Shown one piece after another: positions 1-9,340 of a stretch of 64,000 nucleotides of DNA. The stretch is from Paracoccus onubensis. GTDB taxonomy: Bacteria; Pseudomonadota; Alphaproteobacteria; Rhodobacterales; Rhodobacteraceae. Each line of letters opens with the position of its first letter. The stretch's first letter is position 1. The notes below the pieces were generated by a model that saw only the letters and a program-made list of their open reading frames with translations, searched no databases and was not told where the DNA came from. The position numbers and the translations under genes were made by a program. The DNA lies in NCBI RefSeq assembly GCF_003591515.1, contig NZ_QZCG01000002.1, positions 248,001 through 312,000 of the forward strand. The letters run 5' to 3'.

Positions 1-944
1 AAACCGATCGGACCAAGGCCGAAGCCTGCCACCGTCTCCGTTACGCCGACGGGCAGGCGGATCAGGGTGATCGCATGTCCGAACATTGCCGCGCCCGCAA
101 TGATCATGAATACCATCATTGATGTGCGCATAGTGGAATAGGCGCAGTCCCACAGCTCGCGCAGGCCAAAGTTCCGATAGACCAGAACAGCGACCAGAAG
201 CGCATAAAGAGATCCAGCCGCGGCAGCCTCGGTGGCGGTGAAGACGCCGAAATAGATGCCACCCATCACAACCGGTGGCGCAAGCAATGCCCAGACCGAT
301 CGGCGGAACGCCGCGACGGCCCTGGGCCAGCCAGCCCATTCCGGTGAAGCGATTCCGCGGCGGGCGCGGGCCTGCAGCACGCAGAAGATCGAAAAGACCA
401 GCGCCAGCAACAGGCCGGGCACCACTCCGGCAAGAAAGAGCGCACCGATCGATGCGTCCGAAACGACGGCATACAGGATCATCGGGCCCGAAGGCGGGAT
501 CAGGATGCCAAGTGTGCCCCCGGCTGCGACCACGCCCAATGCATCGCGTTCGGGATAGCCGAAGCGTTTCATCTGGGGGATCGCGCTTGACCCTATGGAA
601 AGCGCGGTTGCGACGGATGAGCCGGAAATGGCGGCGAAGATGGTGCAGGCCAGCACGGTTGCGACACCAAGGCCGCCTTTGACATGGCCGATCACCGTAT
701 GGGCGAAATCATAAAGATCGTCGATCACCCGCGCCTTGATCATGACCTGCGCCATGAAGACAAATAACGGGATGGTGCTGAGGACCGGCTTGTTCATATG
801 CATGTAGACCGCGTCCCCAAGCCCGTCGATATCGCCCTCGACCAGCAAAAGGATTCCGCCGGCCGTCAGACCCAGTGCAGCGAAGATCGGAATACCGCTC
901 AGAAGCAGCAGAAGCAGGACGGCAAAGACCAGAAAAAGCGTCAC
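1..944 (-). CDS. dctM: TRAP transporter large permease, DctM family (3' end outside window)
   Basis: This is the large membrane subunit of a tripartite (TRAP) transporter, which moves an organic acid across the inner membrane using an ion gradient. The visible 314 residues are a run of hydrophobic segments with the family's glycine/serine-rich stretches (AISGSSVATA near residue 110, GILIPPSG near 147). A full DctM is about 430 residues, so about a quarter lies beyond base 1. The start is a GTG that overlaps the dctQ stop as GTGA, preceded by a strong AGGAGGT ribosome site. It is the last gene of the caiB-HMGL-dctPQM operon. The substrate cannot be read from the sequence. Confidence 0.93.
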   Translation of the reverse strand, partial: MTLFLVFAVLLLLLLSGIPIFAALGLTAGGILLLVEGDIDGLGDAVYMHMNKPVLSTIPLFVFMAQVMIKARVIDDLYDFAHTVIGHVKGGLGVATVLACTIFAAISGSSVATALSIGSSAIPQMKRFGYPERDALGVVAAGGTLGILIPPSGPMILYAVVSDASIGALFLAGVVPGLLLALVFSIFCVLQARARRGIASPEWAGWPRAVAAFRRSVWALLAPPVVMGGIYFGVFTATEAAAAGSLYALLVAVLVYRNFGLRELWDCAYSTMRTSMMVFMIIAGAAMFGHAITLIRLPVGVTETVAGFGLGPIG

Positions 945-1468
945 TTCGGCACCTCCTGGATGCTGCGCAGCAGCCGAAGGCCGGCGGCAAGGAACAGAAG
1001 CACCGACCCGATCACGACCGGCACCTGCGGGATCCATGTCTGGATTTCGATATAACCGACCGAATAAGAGCCGAAAGCGCGGGCGAAGGAGATCGAATCC
1101 CAGGTCGATATCCCCACGATTACCGCGAAAACCATGATCGTGAAACTGGCGAATACGGACTGGATACGCCCCATGCGGGGGCCAAGCCGCGCAGTCGCCA
1201 GATCAATCGCGATATGATCGCCCCGGCGCAGCGCTTCGGCGGCGCCAAGCATCACCATGGTCACCAGCAGATAGCCAACCATCTCGTCGTTCCACTGTAA
1301 AGGACGACCCATCAGGTAGCGGCGCGTGACTGCGAAGGTAATCTGGATCAGCACCACAAGGATCAATGCCGTGCTGATCGCGCCGCAAAAGCGGACCAGT
1401 CCGGTAATGATGCGATCGGGGAAGAAGGGGGCGTTTCCTACCCCTTTCTCGGAACGGATGTCATGCAT
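941..1468 (-). CDS. dctQ: TRAP transporter small permease, DctQ family
   Basis: This is the small membrane subunit of the TRAP transporter, pairing with DctM in the inner membrane. The 175-residue protein has four predicted transmembrane segments, starting near residues 20, 58, 95 and 143, and a short cytoplasmic N-terminus (MHDIRSEKG), all usual for DctQ. It lies 12 bases after dctP and overlaps dctM by 4 bases, so the three subunits are probably translated from one message. Confidence 0.93.
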   Translation of the reverse strand: MHDIRSEKGVGNAPFFPDRIITGLVRFCGAISTALILVVLIQITFAVTRRYLMGRPLQWNDEMVGYLLVTMVMLGAAEALRRGDHIAIDLATARLGPRMGRIQSVFASFTIMVFAVIVGISTWDSISFARAFGSYSVGYIEIQTWIPQVPVVIGSVLLFLAAGLRLLRSIQEVPK

Positions 1469-1480
1469 GGAAACCGCCGG

Positions 1481-2467
1481 TCATATCTTGCTCAGCAATT
1501 CCAGTAGCTTCTGGCTGTCGGGATCGCCTTCACCGAAAGCCTTGTCGAAAGCCGGCCGCATGACCGCCTCCAGCGCGGCATTTTCTTCGGGCGTTGCGAT
1601 ATGGACCTTTACCCCTTTCTCAAGCAATTGCTCGGGGCCGGCATCGCCGGCTTCCACCGATGCCTCGATCGCCCATTCCGAGGCTTTCAGTCCGGCTTCC
1701 GTCAAGGCGGCCTTCGAGGTGTCGGACAGGCTATCGTAGAATTCGGGATTCAGATAGCCGTGCAGATAGGCAGAAAGGACCGGAACGACCGTGAATGCGT
1801 CCTGAACTTCGTAATATTTGCGCGAAACGGCGGCAGCCACATCGGTAATCGCGCCGTCAACCACGCCGGTGGCAAGTGCCTGATAGACCTCTGAACCCGG
1901 CAATGCGGTGGGAGTAGCGCCAAGCGCCTCGAAAGCGGCATCGAAAGGCGGTGTGAGGCCGCGGATTTTCAACCCCTTGAAGTCTTCCGGCTTGACCAGT
2001 GGTTCGCCCTTGGTGGTAAAGACGGATGTATTGGTCTGGAACATCCAGACAACATTCTTCACGCCTTTTTCCAGCAATTTTTCCTCAAGAAATGCGGCAG
2101 CTTCGGATTCCGGCCATTTCTTCCATATCTCGATATCGCCAAAGGCAAAGGGCGCCACGGTCACATTCATGATCGGCAATGTCTTGCCCCATTGGAAATT
2201 CAGCGAGAAGGCGCATTCGATATCGCCCTTGGCGGTGGCGACGATGTTTTCACGGGCACCGACCAGACTATCGGCACCGAAGACATGCACATCCAGTTCA
2301 CCCTCGGAAAGTGTCTCGACCTCTTCCGCCCAGCGCTCGACGACTTTGGCGATATGATGTCCCGGCGGAAGCTGGTGGCTGCAACGCATTTCGGTTGCGG
2401 CAACGACACCGGTTGCCGTCGAGACAAACAGGGCCGCGCCGATTGCGGCGGATGTCATATATTTCAT
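1481..2467 (-). CDS. dctP: TRAP transporter periplasmic solute-binding protein, DctP family
   Basis: This is the periplasmic binding protein that captures the TRAP substrate. It has 328 residues with a Sec signal peptide (MKYMTSAAIGAALFVS..., likely cut after VVAA near residue 24). The mature part opens with EMRCSHQLPPGHH, typical of DctP proteins. The conserved carboxylate-binding arginine region is probably around LKIRGL near residue 150. A GGGAGGAAA ribosome site precedes the ATG. Sitting between the HMGL-like enzyme and dctQM, it presumably imports the compound the two enzymes degrade, likely a carboxylate. The ligand identity is inference. Confidence 0.93.
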   Translation of the reverse strand: MKYMTSAAIGAALFVSTATGVVAATEMRCSHQLPPGHHIAKVVERWAEEVETLSEGELDVHVFGADSLVGARENIVATAKGDIECAFSLNFQWGKTLPIMNVTVAPFAFGDIEIWKKWPESEAAAFLEEKLLEKGVKNVVWMFQTNTSVFTTKGEPLVKPEDFKGLKIRGLTPPFDAAFEALGATPTALPGSEVYQALATGVVDGAITDVAAAVSRKYYEVQDAFTVVPVLSAYLHGYLNPEFYDSLSDTSKAALTEAGLKASEWAIEASVEAGDAGPEQLLEKGVKVHIATPEENAALEAVMRPAFDKAFGEGDPDSQKLLELLSKI

Positions 2468-2491
2468 GATTGGTTTCCTCCCTAATGTTTT

Positions 2492-3445
2492 TCAGATCGC
2501 GCGGCTGGCTTTCCAACTGATATTCGGTGGCGGACCGGCTCGATTCAGAGTCCCGTGAAATCGTTCGCCCGGCATCGCCTCCTCCGCGATGGCCCGTGCG
2601 GCCTTTAGGCCGGCGAGATCGATTCCGGTCCGATAACCCATGGTTTCCGCTAGATAGACGATATCCTCGAAGACGACATTGCCGGTTGCACCCGGTGCAA
2701 AGGGGCAGCCGCCAAGTCCCCCGAGCGAAGCATCGATGACGCGCGCGCCATTGTCCAGTGCGGCTGCGGCATTGGCGATGCCCATGCCGCGCGTGTCGTG
2801 CAAGTGGATGATGAAGGCGCGGCCAGCGCATAATTTCTCTATCCGGGCGCATAGCGCCCCCACCTGTTTCGGCCCGGCATAGCCCACCGTATCGGCAATC
2901 CCGACGATATCGGCGCCGGCGGCAAGGCAGGTTTCGGCCAGTCGTATCACCTCATCATGGCTTACCTCGCCAGCGATCGAGCAACCGAAAGCCATTGCGA
3001 TCCCGGCATTGACGATCTTGTCCGGGGCATCGTTATCGCGCATGGTGACGATCTTGCCGACCAGTTCCACCGCGGATTTGCGCGAGCGGCGCATATTGGC
3101 CTGACTGTGCTCATCGGTGGCCGAGATGACACAGACCATTTCATGCAATCCGGTCCGGAGCGCGGTTTCCGCTCCGCGTTCATTCAGCGTCAGCCCGGCG
3201 GAATGAATGTCCAGCCGTTCACCGGCATCCAGCATTGCCTCGATATCGGCGAATTGGGGAAAGCGGGCGGCGGGCAGGAAAGAACCGATCTCGTAATGCC
3301 GCACACCGGCCTGCGTTTCGCGTTTCATCCAGCCGATCTTTGCCCTGGTAGAGGGGATAGCCCGGGCAAGCTGCAAGCCGTCGCGCAGCCCGACCTCTCT
3401 CAGGGTTATCCTGTCTGTTGGATAGATCGCATCGATCCGGCTCAT
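2492..3445 (-). CDS. Hydroxymethylglutaryl-CoA lyase-like enzyme (HMGL/DRE-TIM family)
   Basis: A 317-residue TIM-barrel enzyme of the HMG-CoA lyase family, which splits 3-hydroxy-3-acyl-CoA esters into acetyl-CoA and a keto product. Visible family residues are the N-terminal REVGLRDGLQ (R21, D22), the metal ligands H214 and H216 in HLHDTRG, and the signature GGLGGCPFAPGATGN with catalytic C247 and N256. The usual EVGPRDGLQ has Leu for Pro here. The start overlaps the CaiB stop as ATGA. Pairing with a CoA-transferase rather than leucine-degradation genes suggests a substrate other than leucine-derived HMG-CoA, such as a citramalyl- or HMG-like acid. The exact substrate is unknown. Confidence 0.88.
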   Translation of the reverse strand: MSRIDAIYPTDRITLREVGLRDGLQLARAIPSTRAKIGWMKRETQAGVRHYEIGSFLPAARFPQFADIEAMLDAGERLDIHSAGLTLNERGAETALRTGLHEMVCVISATDEHSQANMRRSRKSAVELVGKIVTMRDNDAPDKIVNAGIAMAFGCSIAGEVSHDEVIRLAETCLAAGADIVGIADTVGYAGPKQVGALCARIEKLCAGRAFIIHLHDTRGMGIANAAAALDNGARVIDASLGGLGGCPFAPGATGNVVFEDIVYLAETMGYRTGIDLAGLKAARAIAEEAMPGERFHGTLNRAGPPPNISWKASRAI

Positions 3446-4629
3446 GCGATCACGTCCTTTGCGCCGCTGGCAAGAAGGATTTCGGTTTCGCTCAAGCCAG
3501 CCCGGGATAAAATCTCGCGGGTATCTTCGCCGATGCCCGCGACGTCGAGCGCGCCACCGGTGACCGCGGCATCATCGACCTCGAACGGCATCACCGGGGC
3601 ACGAAAAACCTGTCCCTCGGGCAAGCGCGAAGCGAATAACCCATCGGGGCGCAGGACATGGGGGTCGTCATACATTTCGGCGGGCCGGTGAATCGGTGAA
3701 AAGGGGATGCCCGCATCTTCGAACATCGCGGCAAGCTGATCGAAACGGAATTCCCGCACAGCTTTGGCGACGATAGGAATGGTCCAATCGCGCGCCTCTA
3801 TCTGGTCCATGCGTTTTTGCAGGCGGGGATCGTCGCGCAGACCGTCGAGACCCAGAAGATTGCATAGTGTGAGCCACTGGCCTTCGGTCACAGCGCCGAT
3901 AAAGACCTGCCGGTCGTCGCCGGACTCGAAAATGTCATAAACAGGCCAGGAAAACTCGCGTTCGGGCATTGGCGGCGCCTCGCGGCCTTCGATATCGAAC
4001 TGCACCATGTGCTGGGCGACCAGAAGCAGGCAATTTTCGAACAGCCCGGTGCGCAGCACATGGCCTTTACCATCTTTGCCGCGCTCGAGAAGTGCGGCCA
4101 GCACCGCGAAAGCGCCGAACAGTCCACCCATGATGTCATTGGCGGAAGAGCCGATCCGCAGCGGTCGTCCGGTCGGGCCGGTCATATAGGCCATGCCGGT
4201 CATCATCTGCACCACCTCGTCCATGGCGGTGCGATTTTCATAGGGACCCTTGAGAAAACCCTTGAGAGACGAGACGATAAGCCGGGGATATTTCTTCCGC
4301 AGCATCTCGGGGTCAAATCCCATTCCGGCCAGCGACTCGTCGCGGAAATTTTCGACAAAGATATCGGCGCTTTCCAGAATGCGGTGCATCGCGGCCCTGC
4401 CCGCATCCGATTTCAGATCCAATGTGATGCTTTTCTTCCCACGGTTGAAAGTCGGGTGGAACCCGCGTCCCATCCCGGTAAGCGCACGGGTCTTGTCACC
4501 CTCGGGCGGTTCGACCTTGATGACTTCTGCACCCAGCATGCCCAGGAACATCCCGCAGGACGGCCCCATGATCATATGGGTCATCTCGATCACGCGCAGA
4601 CCGGCAAGCGGCTTGAAATCATCATTCAT
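3442..4629 (-). CDS. CaiB/BaiF family (type III) CoA-transferase
   Basis: A 395-residue family III CoA-transferase, which moves CoA from a donor thioester to a carboxylic acid through an enzyme-bound aspartyl intermediate. The N-terminal PLAGLRVIEMTHMIMGPSCG and LGAEVIKVEPPEGD motifs are canonical. The likely catalytic aspartate is D165 in SSANDIMGGL. It is the first gene of the minus-strand operon and would activate the acid brought in by the TRAP system, handing the CoA ester to the HMGL-like lyase. The divergent LysR gene probably controls it. Donor and acceptor are not evident. Confidence 0.92.
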   Translation of the reverse strand: MNDDFKPLAGLRVIEMTHMIMGPSCGMFLGMLGAEVIKVEPPEGDKTRALTGMGRGFHPTFNRGKKSITLDLKSDAGRAAMHRILESADIFVENFRDESLAGMGFDPEMLRKKYPRLIVSSLKGFLKGPYENRTAMDEVVQMMTGMAYMTGPTGRPLRIGSSANDIMGGLFGAFAVLAALLERGKDGKGHVLRTGLFENCLLLVAQHMVQFDIEGREAPPMPEREFSWPVYDIFESGDDRQVFIGAVTEGQWLTLCNLLGLDGLRDDPRLQKRMDQIEARDWTIPIVAKAVREFRFDQLAAMFEDAGIPFSPIHRPAEMYDDPHVLRPDGLFASRLPEGQVFRAPVMPFEVDDAAVTGGALDVAGIGEDTREILSRAGLSETEILLASGAKDVIA

Positions 4630-4651
4630 TCGGTATCCTCCCGACTCGCAG

Positions 4652-4685
4652 ATTAGTCAAAAGCCAATCAGCGGAATAATATAAT
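4652..4685 (+). promoter_or_regulatory. LysR-type binding site (T-N11-A) and lysR -10 element in the divergent caiB/lysR region
   Basis: ATTAG-N7-CCAAT (4652-4668) is an imperfect dyad that fits the T-N11-A rule for LysR-type regulators. TATAAT at 4680-4685 is a perfect -10 for the plus-strand regulator gene, which would leave a leader of about 25 bases before the ATG at 4715. The LysR box overlaps where the lysR -35 should be, consistent with autoregulation plus control of the caiB operon. Confidence 0.5.
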
Positions 4686-4714
4686 GTTTGGATGTAACCC
4701 TTCTGGAAACGAGA

Positions 4715-5644
4715 ATGCTTGATACCCGTCAGCTACAGTATTTCGCAGCCATTTATGAAAGCGGTTCGCTTGCACAGGCATCGCAGACCCTCCGGGTGGC
4801 GGCTTCGGCGCTCAGCCATCATCTGGCACAGCTTGAACACCGGCTTGGAAGCCCGCTATTCCTGCGCAAACCACGCGGAATGGAGCCGACCGCCGCGGGG
4901 CATCGGCTGCATGAACATACAAGGTCGATACTGCGGTCCATTGCCGCTGCCGAGACGGATCTCAGGGATAGCGTGGGGCAGGTATCGGGCCCGGTCTCGG
5001 TCGGAATGTCCTTTTCCGCCGTCAAAGCGATTGGGGTCGAGTTCATTTCGAGAGTGGTGCATGATTACCCGGATGTGCAACTGGTCCTGACCGAAAGCCT
5101 TTCGGGAACCGCCTTGCCTTATCTGCTGGCCTCGGAGGTGGATCTGGCGTTGGTTTACAATCCGCCCAATGACCCCGCCATCCATTCCGAACCTGTGCTT
5201 GAGGAAACGATGGTCTGCGTTGGCCGTTCGGAAATCATCGGAGAAACCAAGGACCCGATCAGTTTTGCCGAATTGCTCGAACTGCCGATTATCCTGCTGC
5301 GTCAGGGTGTGTCGGCCCGCGCACTCATCGATGACAATACGTTGCTCAAGAAGATCGAGGCGCGGGCGCGCCTACAGATGAATTCGGTTCAGGCCATTGC
5401 CGGAAGTATCGATGCGGGGCTGGGCTGTGTGATCGGAACGCGGCTGTTCATGCAGGATCAGTTGCAACGCGGATCCGTCCATGCCCGCGCGATCACCAAT
5501 CCGGAACTGTCACGTACTTTGCATCTGTGTCAGGTCGCCACGCGTCCACGAACCTTTGCCTCCGAGGCAATTCGCGCATTGTTGCTTGCGCTGGTGCGAA
5601 AAGCCGTCACCGATGGACGATGGGAGGCGCAACTTGTCGGATGA
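4715..5644 (+). CDS. LysR family transcriptional regulator
   Basis: A 309-residue LysR regulator with an N-terminal winged helix-turn-helix (residues 1-60; LDTRQLQYFAAIYESGSLAQAS is the family opening) and a C-terminal effector domain of the periplasmic-binding fold. The ATG at 4715 is preferred over an in-frame TTG at 4688, because GGAAACGAG precedes it and the family normally starts this way. It is divergent from the caiB-HMGL-dctPQM operon and is its likely activator, with the substrate or a CoA ester as plausible effector. That link is inferred from position and the T-N11-A site. Confidence 0.92.
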   Translation: MLDTRQLQYFAAIYESGSLAQASQTLRVAASALSHHLAQLEHRLGSPLFLRKPRGMEPTAAGHRLHEHTRSILRSIAAAETDLRDSVGQVSGPVSVGMSFSAVKAIGVEFISRVVHDYPDVQLVLTESLSGTALPYLLASEVDLALVYNPPNDPAIHSEPVLEETMVCVGRSEIIGETKDPISFAELLELPIILLRQGVSARALIDDNTLLKKIEARARLQMNSVQAIAGSIDAGLGCVIGTRLFMQDQLQRGSVHARAITNPELSRTLHLCQVATRPRTFASEAIRALLLALVRKAVTDGRWEAQLVG

Positions 5645-5696
5645 ATGCGGCCAGAAGGTTATGCCTCCGGTGGTGCCGCCGCGAAGCCGTGCCGTT

Positions 5697-6941
5697 TCAT
5701 GCCAAGGGGTGCATCCGGGCAAGCGTATCGGCCATTCGCGACAGACCGGGCAAAAGCGGGAACAGGTCGGCCTGCAGCGCGTGGTAAATATCCGGCTTGC
5801 CGGTAAACTGCGGTTGTGCCCGAGTTTTATTGTCGCGCGGCTCGGGAAACCATCCGCCATATTCATGATCGATCAAAGCTGAATCCGCGAATTGCCACAA
5901 GCGCCGGTACCACGTCTCGTCTTCGTCGCGGGCTTCCAGTTTGATCAGGCTTGCCAGAACGCCGATCGCTTCAGTCACCGGCCACCAGTAGCGCGACAGG
6001 TCAAGCTGAGCGCCGTCGAAACGCAGGGTATAGACCAGTCCGTCCCGCTGCCGATCCCAGGCATCGCGCAGGGCGTGCTGCACCAGTTCGCGGGCATGAG
6101 CGGGTGCAGCTCCCTCGGGTCTTCCGGCCAGATCCCACCAATGCAGCAATAGTCGTGCCATCTCGAAGGAATGCCCGGGCGTCGTGCCTGCCGGCCGGAA
6201 CATCGGGTTACCGGAATAGTCCGGGTCGGCAGTCCAGTTTTCGTCGTAATGCTCGGGGATTTGCCAGCCATTGCGGGCCGCCTCACCGGCGATGAAAAAC
6301 GCGAGAATGCGTCCGGCGCGGGTCAGAAATGCGGTTTCCCCCGTGGCTTCATGGGCGGTCAGCAGGGCCTCGACCCCGTGCATATTCGCATTCATGCCGC
6401 GATATGTCGAAAACACCTGCCAGTCGCGGGTGAACTCGTCGCGAAACAACCCTTGGTCTTCGTCCCAGTAATGCCGGTCCAGAATCTCGACGATATCGCC
6501 CAGAAGACGATCCGCATCCGGGTGGCCAGCCAGCTTCGCGCTGGAAGCCGCCAGCAGGACGAAGACATGACCATAGGCCAGCTTGGTCCCGTCGGCGACG
6601 CCCTCCGCATCCACGGACCAGAGATAGCCGCCATGCTGCCGGTCGCGATGCCCCTGCCACAGCCATGTCATCCCCTGATCCACGATCCCGGCCTTGTCCG
6701 CCCGCCCGGCCATTTGTGCAAGGGCATAGCAATGCACAAGCCGCGTTGTCGTATGCAGTTCCTGCAATTCGCTGGGCAGGGGCCGGCCGCTGTCGTCAAG
6801 CGTATGGAAACCACCCCCCGCACGCGGGCTGGCATCGAAGAAATCAAGCGCCTTCCGTGCATCCTGCACAAGAAAGGCCCGATGCGTTTCATCTTCAAGC
6901 CACAAGCCCGCAGCATCAATCTTGCCGGGTTCGCCCATCAT
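5697..6941 (-). CDS. AGE family epimerase/isomerase (N-acylglucosamine 2-epimerase-like)
   Basis: A 414-residue (alpha/alpha)6-barrel sugar isomerase of the AGE superfamily, which includes N-acylglucosamine 2-epimerase and mannose/glucose isomerases. Family-like features are the repeated aromatic/histidine stretches: TTRLVHCYALAQ, HGGYLWSVD, YGHVFVLLAAS, MNANMHGVEALL and the C-terminal EYGGWFPE. The sequence does not tell epimerase from aldose-ketose isomerase; lack of an ATP/nucleotide motif is normal for bacterial members. It starts 15 bases after the tex stop and is probably cotranscribed with tex, with no obvious functional link. Confidence 0.85.
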   Translation of the reverse strand: MMGEPGKIDAAGLWLEDETHRAFLVQDARKALDFFDASPRAGGGFHTLDDSGRPLPSELQELHTTTRLVHCYALAQMAGRADKAGIVDQGMTWLWQGHRDRQHGGYLWSVDAEGVADGTKLAYGHVFVLLAASSAKLAGHPDADRLLGDIVEILDRHYWDEDQGLFRDEFTRDWQVFSTYRGMNANMHGVEALLTAHEATGETAFLTRAGRILAFFIAGEAARNGWQIPEHYDENWTADPDYSGNPMFRPAGTTPGHSFEMARLLLHWWDLAGRPEGAAPAHARELVQHALRDAWDRQRDGLVYTLRFDGAQLDLSRYWWPVTEAIGVLASLIKLEARDEDETWYRRLWQFADSALIDHEYGGWFPEPRDNKTRAQPQFTGKPDIYHALQADLFPLLPGLSRMADTLARMHPLA

Positions 6942-6956
6942 CCGCTCCTTCCCGGT

Positions 6957-9269
6957 TCACCGTTTCCGCATGGCATCCATAAGCGCGGCGCCGAACGATC
7001 CGTTCTGATCATTCCCGCGCGGCGCGGATTTGCCGTGTCCCGGATTTTGCGCATTCCCCGCCGGGCCGCGTGCCTGCGCCCCCGCCTTTCGTCCTTCCTG
7101 CGCCCCGCCATCCTTGCGCATGGTCAGGCCGATGCGCTTGCGGGGGATATCCACCTCGGTCACGCGAACCCTGACAACATCGCCGACCTTCACGATCTCG
7201 TTCGGGTCCTTCACGAAACGGTCGGCAAGCTGGCTGATATGCACCAGCCCGTCCTGATGCACGCCGATATCGACGAAAGCCCCGAAGGCCGCGACATTGG
7301 TGACCGTGCCTTCCAGCGACATGCCGGGACGCAGATCCTTGATATCTTCGACGCCCTCCGCGAATGACGCGGTTACAAAGCCGGGACGCGGGTCGCGGCC
7401 GGGCTTTTCAAGCTCGGAGAGGATGTCGCGCACCGTGGGCAGGCCGAATTTGTCATCTACGAAATCCTCGGCACGAAGTCCCTTCAATGCCGTGGCGTCG
7501 CCCATGATCGCGCGGATGTCGCGCCCGCAAGCCTTCACGATCTTTCGTGCCACGCCATAAGCTTCGGGATGGACGCTTGACGCATCCAGAGGCTCGTCGC
7601 CCTCGCGGATGCGCAGGAAGCCCGCGCATTGCTCGAAGGCGCGGGGGCCAAGGCCCGCGACGTCTTTCAGCGATTTGCGCGAATGGAATGCGCCGTTGCC
7701 GTCCCGATGCGTGACGATGGCCCCGGCCAGAGACGGCCCCAGTCCCGCCACATGCGAGAGCAGCGCGGATGAGGCCGTGTTCAGATCGACGCCGACCGCG
7801 TTCACCGCATCCTCGATCACGGCTTCAAGCGCTTTGGTCAACTGCCGCTGATCGACGTCATGCTGATATTGCCCCACACCGATGGATTCGGGCGGCACCT
7901 TGACCAGTTCCGCCAGCGGATCCTGCAAGCGACGGGCAATAGAGACTGCACCGCGCAGCGAAACATCCAGATCGGGAAATTCCCTTGCCGCCAGTTCCGA
8001 GGCCGAATAGACTGAGGCCCCCGCCTCGGACACCACAACCCTGGTCGGCACCTTCACCGTTTTTGGCAAGCGTTTCAGCACATCCGCGACCATCCGTTCG
8101 GTCTCGCGGCTGGCGGTGCCATTGCCGATGGCGATCAATTCGACACCGTGCCGCGCGATCAGAGCGAGCAGGGCAGCCTCTGCCCCCGCCAAATCCTTCT
8201 TTGGGGGAAAGGGATACAGCGTCGCCGTTTCCAGCAGCTTGCCCGTTGCATCCACGACAGCCAGCTTGACCCCGGTGCGAATGCCCGGGTCAAGACCTAT
8301 CGTGACTTTCGTTCCCGCCGGAGCGGCCAGCAGTAGATCCTTGAGATTGCGGCCAAAGACCCGGATGGCCTCGTCATGGGCGCGTTTGCGCAACTCGGTC
8401 AGCAGGTCGATATACATGTTATTCGACAGCCGCACCCGCCATGTCCAGCCGGCGACCTGCCGGAGCCATTTATCCCCCGGCTGTTCGCCCAATTTGCCGA
8501 TGGCCTGCGCGACGATCCCCTCAGCCCGCGCCATACCCGTGTCGGGATCGGGCGAGATATCGATGGTCACCACTTCTTCCTTGGCGGCCCGCAGGATGGC
8601 GAGTGCGCGATGGGCGGGGATATCGGCCCATTTCTCGCGGTGATCGAAGTAATCGGAAAATTTCGCCCCGGCCTCTTCCTTGCCGCCCACGACCTTTGCC
8701 GCGATAAACGCGTCGGTCCGCATGAAATCGCGCAATGCACCCAGCAAAGAGGCATTTTCGGACAATTCTTCGACCAGAATATCCCGGGCGCCGTCAAGCG
8801 CCGCCTTTGCCTCGGGAACGGCTTCGGAAATATAGCCCTGCGCCAGTTCCTGCGGTTCGGAGCCGCGATTTTCCTGAATGGCGCGCAGCAATGGCTCCAG
8901 CCCGTTCTCGCGGGCGATCATCGCCTTGGTGCGGCGCTTGGGCTTGAACGGCAGGTAGATATCCTCAAGCGTTGCCTTGGTTTCCGCCGTGGCGATGCTG
9001 CGCGCGAGTTCGTCGGTCAGCTTGTTCTGTTCCCGGATGGATTTCAGGATCGTCTCGCGCCGGGACTCCAGCTCCCGCAGATAGGCAAGCCGTTCGGACA
9101 GGACCCGCAACTGACTGTCATCCAGCCCACCCGTCACCTCCTTGCGGTATCGCGCGACAAAGGGGACCGTCGCGCCGCCATCAAGCAGTTCCACAGCGGC
9201 ATTGACCTGCCCGGCGCTGGCATTGATCTCGGTCGCAATGACGCGGGTGATACGTTCGGCTGACTCCAT
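6957..9269 (-). CDS. tex: Tex family RNA-binding transcriptional accessory protein
   Basis: A 770-residue Tex protein, close to the usual 770-790. The N-terminal helical Tex domain (about 1-320) is followed by a YqgF/RNase H-like fold (about 320-460; TIGLDPGIRTGVKLAVVD), helix-hairpin-helix repeats (about 500-560; LNTASSALLSHVAGLGPSLA) and a C-terminal S1 RNA-binding domain (about 645-715; GTVTNVAAFGAFVDIGVHQDGLVHIS). A low-complexity Gly/Lys/Asn tail follows. Tex acts on RNA in the cytoplasm and affects transcription, translation and stress survival; its precise role is still debated. A GAGGATAAG ribosome site precedes the ATG. Confidence 0.97.
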   Translation of the reverse strand: MESAERITRVIATEINASAGQVNAAVELLDGGATVPFVARYRKEVTGGLDDSQLRVLSERLAYLRELESRRETILKSIREQNKLTDELARSIATAETKATLEDIYLPFKPKRRTKAMIARENGLEPLLRAIQENRGSEPQELAQGYISEAVPEAKAALDGARDILVEELSENASLLGALRDFMRTDAFIAAKVVGGKEEAGAKFSDYFDHREKWADIPAHRALAILRAAKEEVVTIDISPDPDTGMARAEGIVAQAIGKLGEQPGDKWLRQVAGWTWRVRLSNNMYIDLLTELRKRAHDEAIRVFGRNLKDLLLAAPAGTKVTIGLDPGIRTGVKLAVVDATGKLLETATLYPFPPKKDLAGAEAALLALIARHGVELIAIGNGTASRETERMVADVLKRLPKTVKVPTRVVVSEAGASVYSASELAAREFPDLDVSLRGAVSIARRLQDPLAELVKVPPESIGVGQYQHDVDQRQLTKALEAVIEDAVNAVGVDLNTASSALLSHVAGLGPSLAGAIVTHRDGNGAFHSRKSLKDVAGLGPRAFEQCAGFLRIREGDEPLDASSVHPEAYGVARKIVKACGRDIRAIMGDATALKGLRAEDFVDDKFGLPTVRDILSELEKPGRDPRPGFVTASFAEGVEDIKDLRPGMSLEGTVTNVAAFGAFVDIGVHQDGLVHISQLADRFVKDPNEIVKVGDVVRVRVTEVDIPRKRIGLTMRKDGGAQEGRKAGAQARGPAGNAQNPGHGKSAPRGNDQNGSFGAALMDAMRKR

Positions 9270-9340
9270 CTTATCCTCATTCGTTCCGGAAACAATGTCC
9301 TAGCCTTGCGGCGTCCATGCGCCAAGCGCGAAAACCCGCG

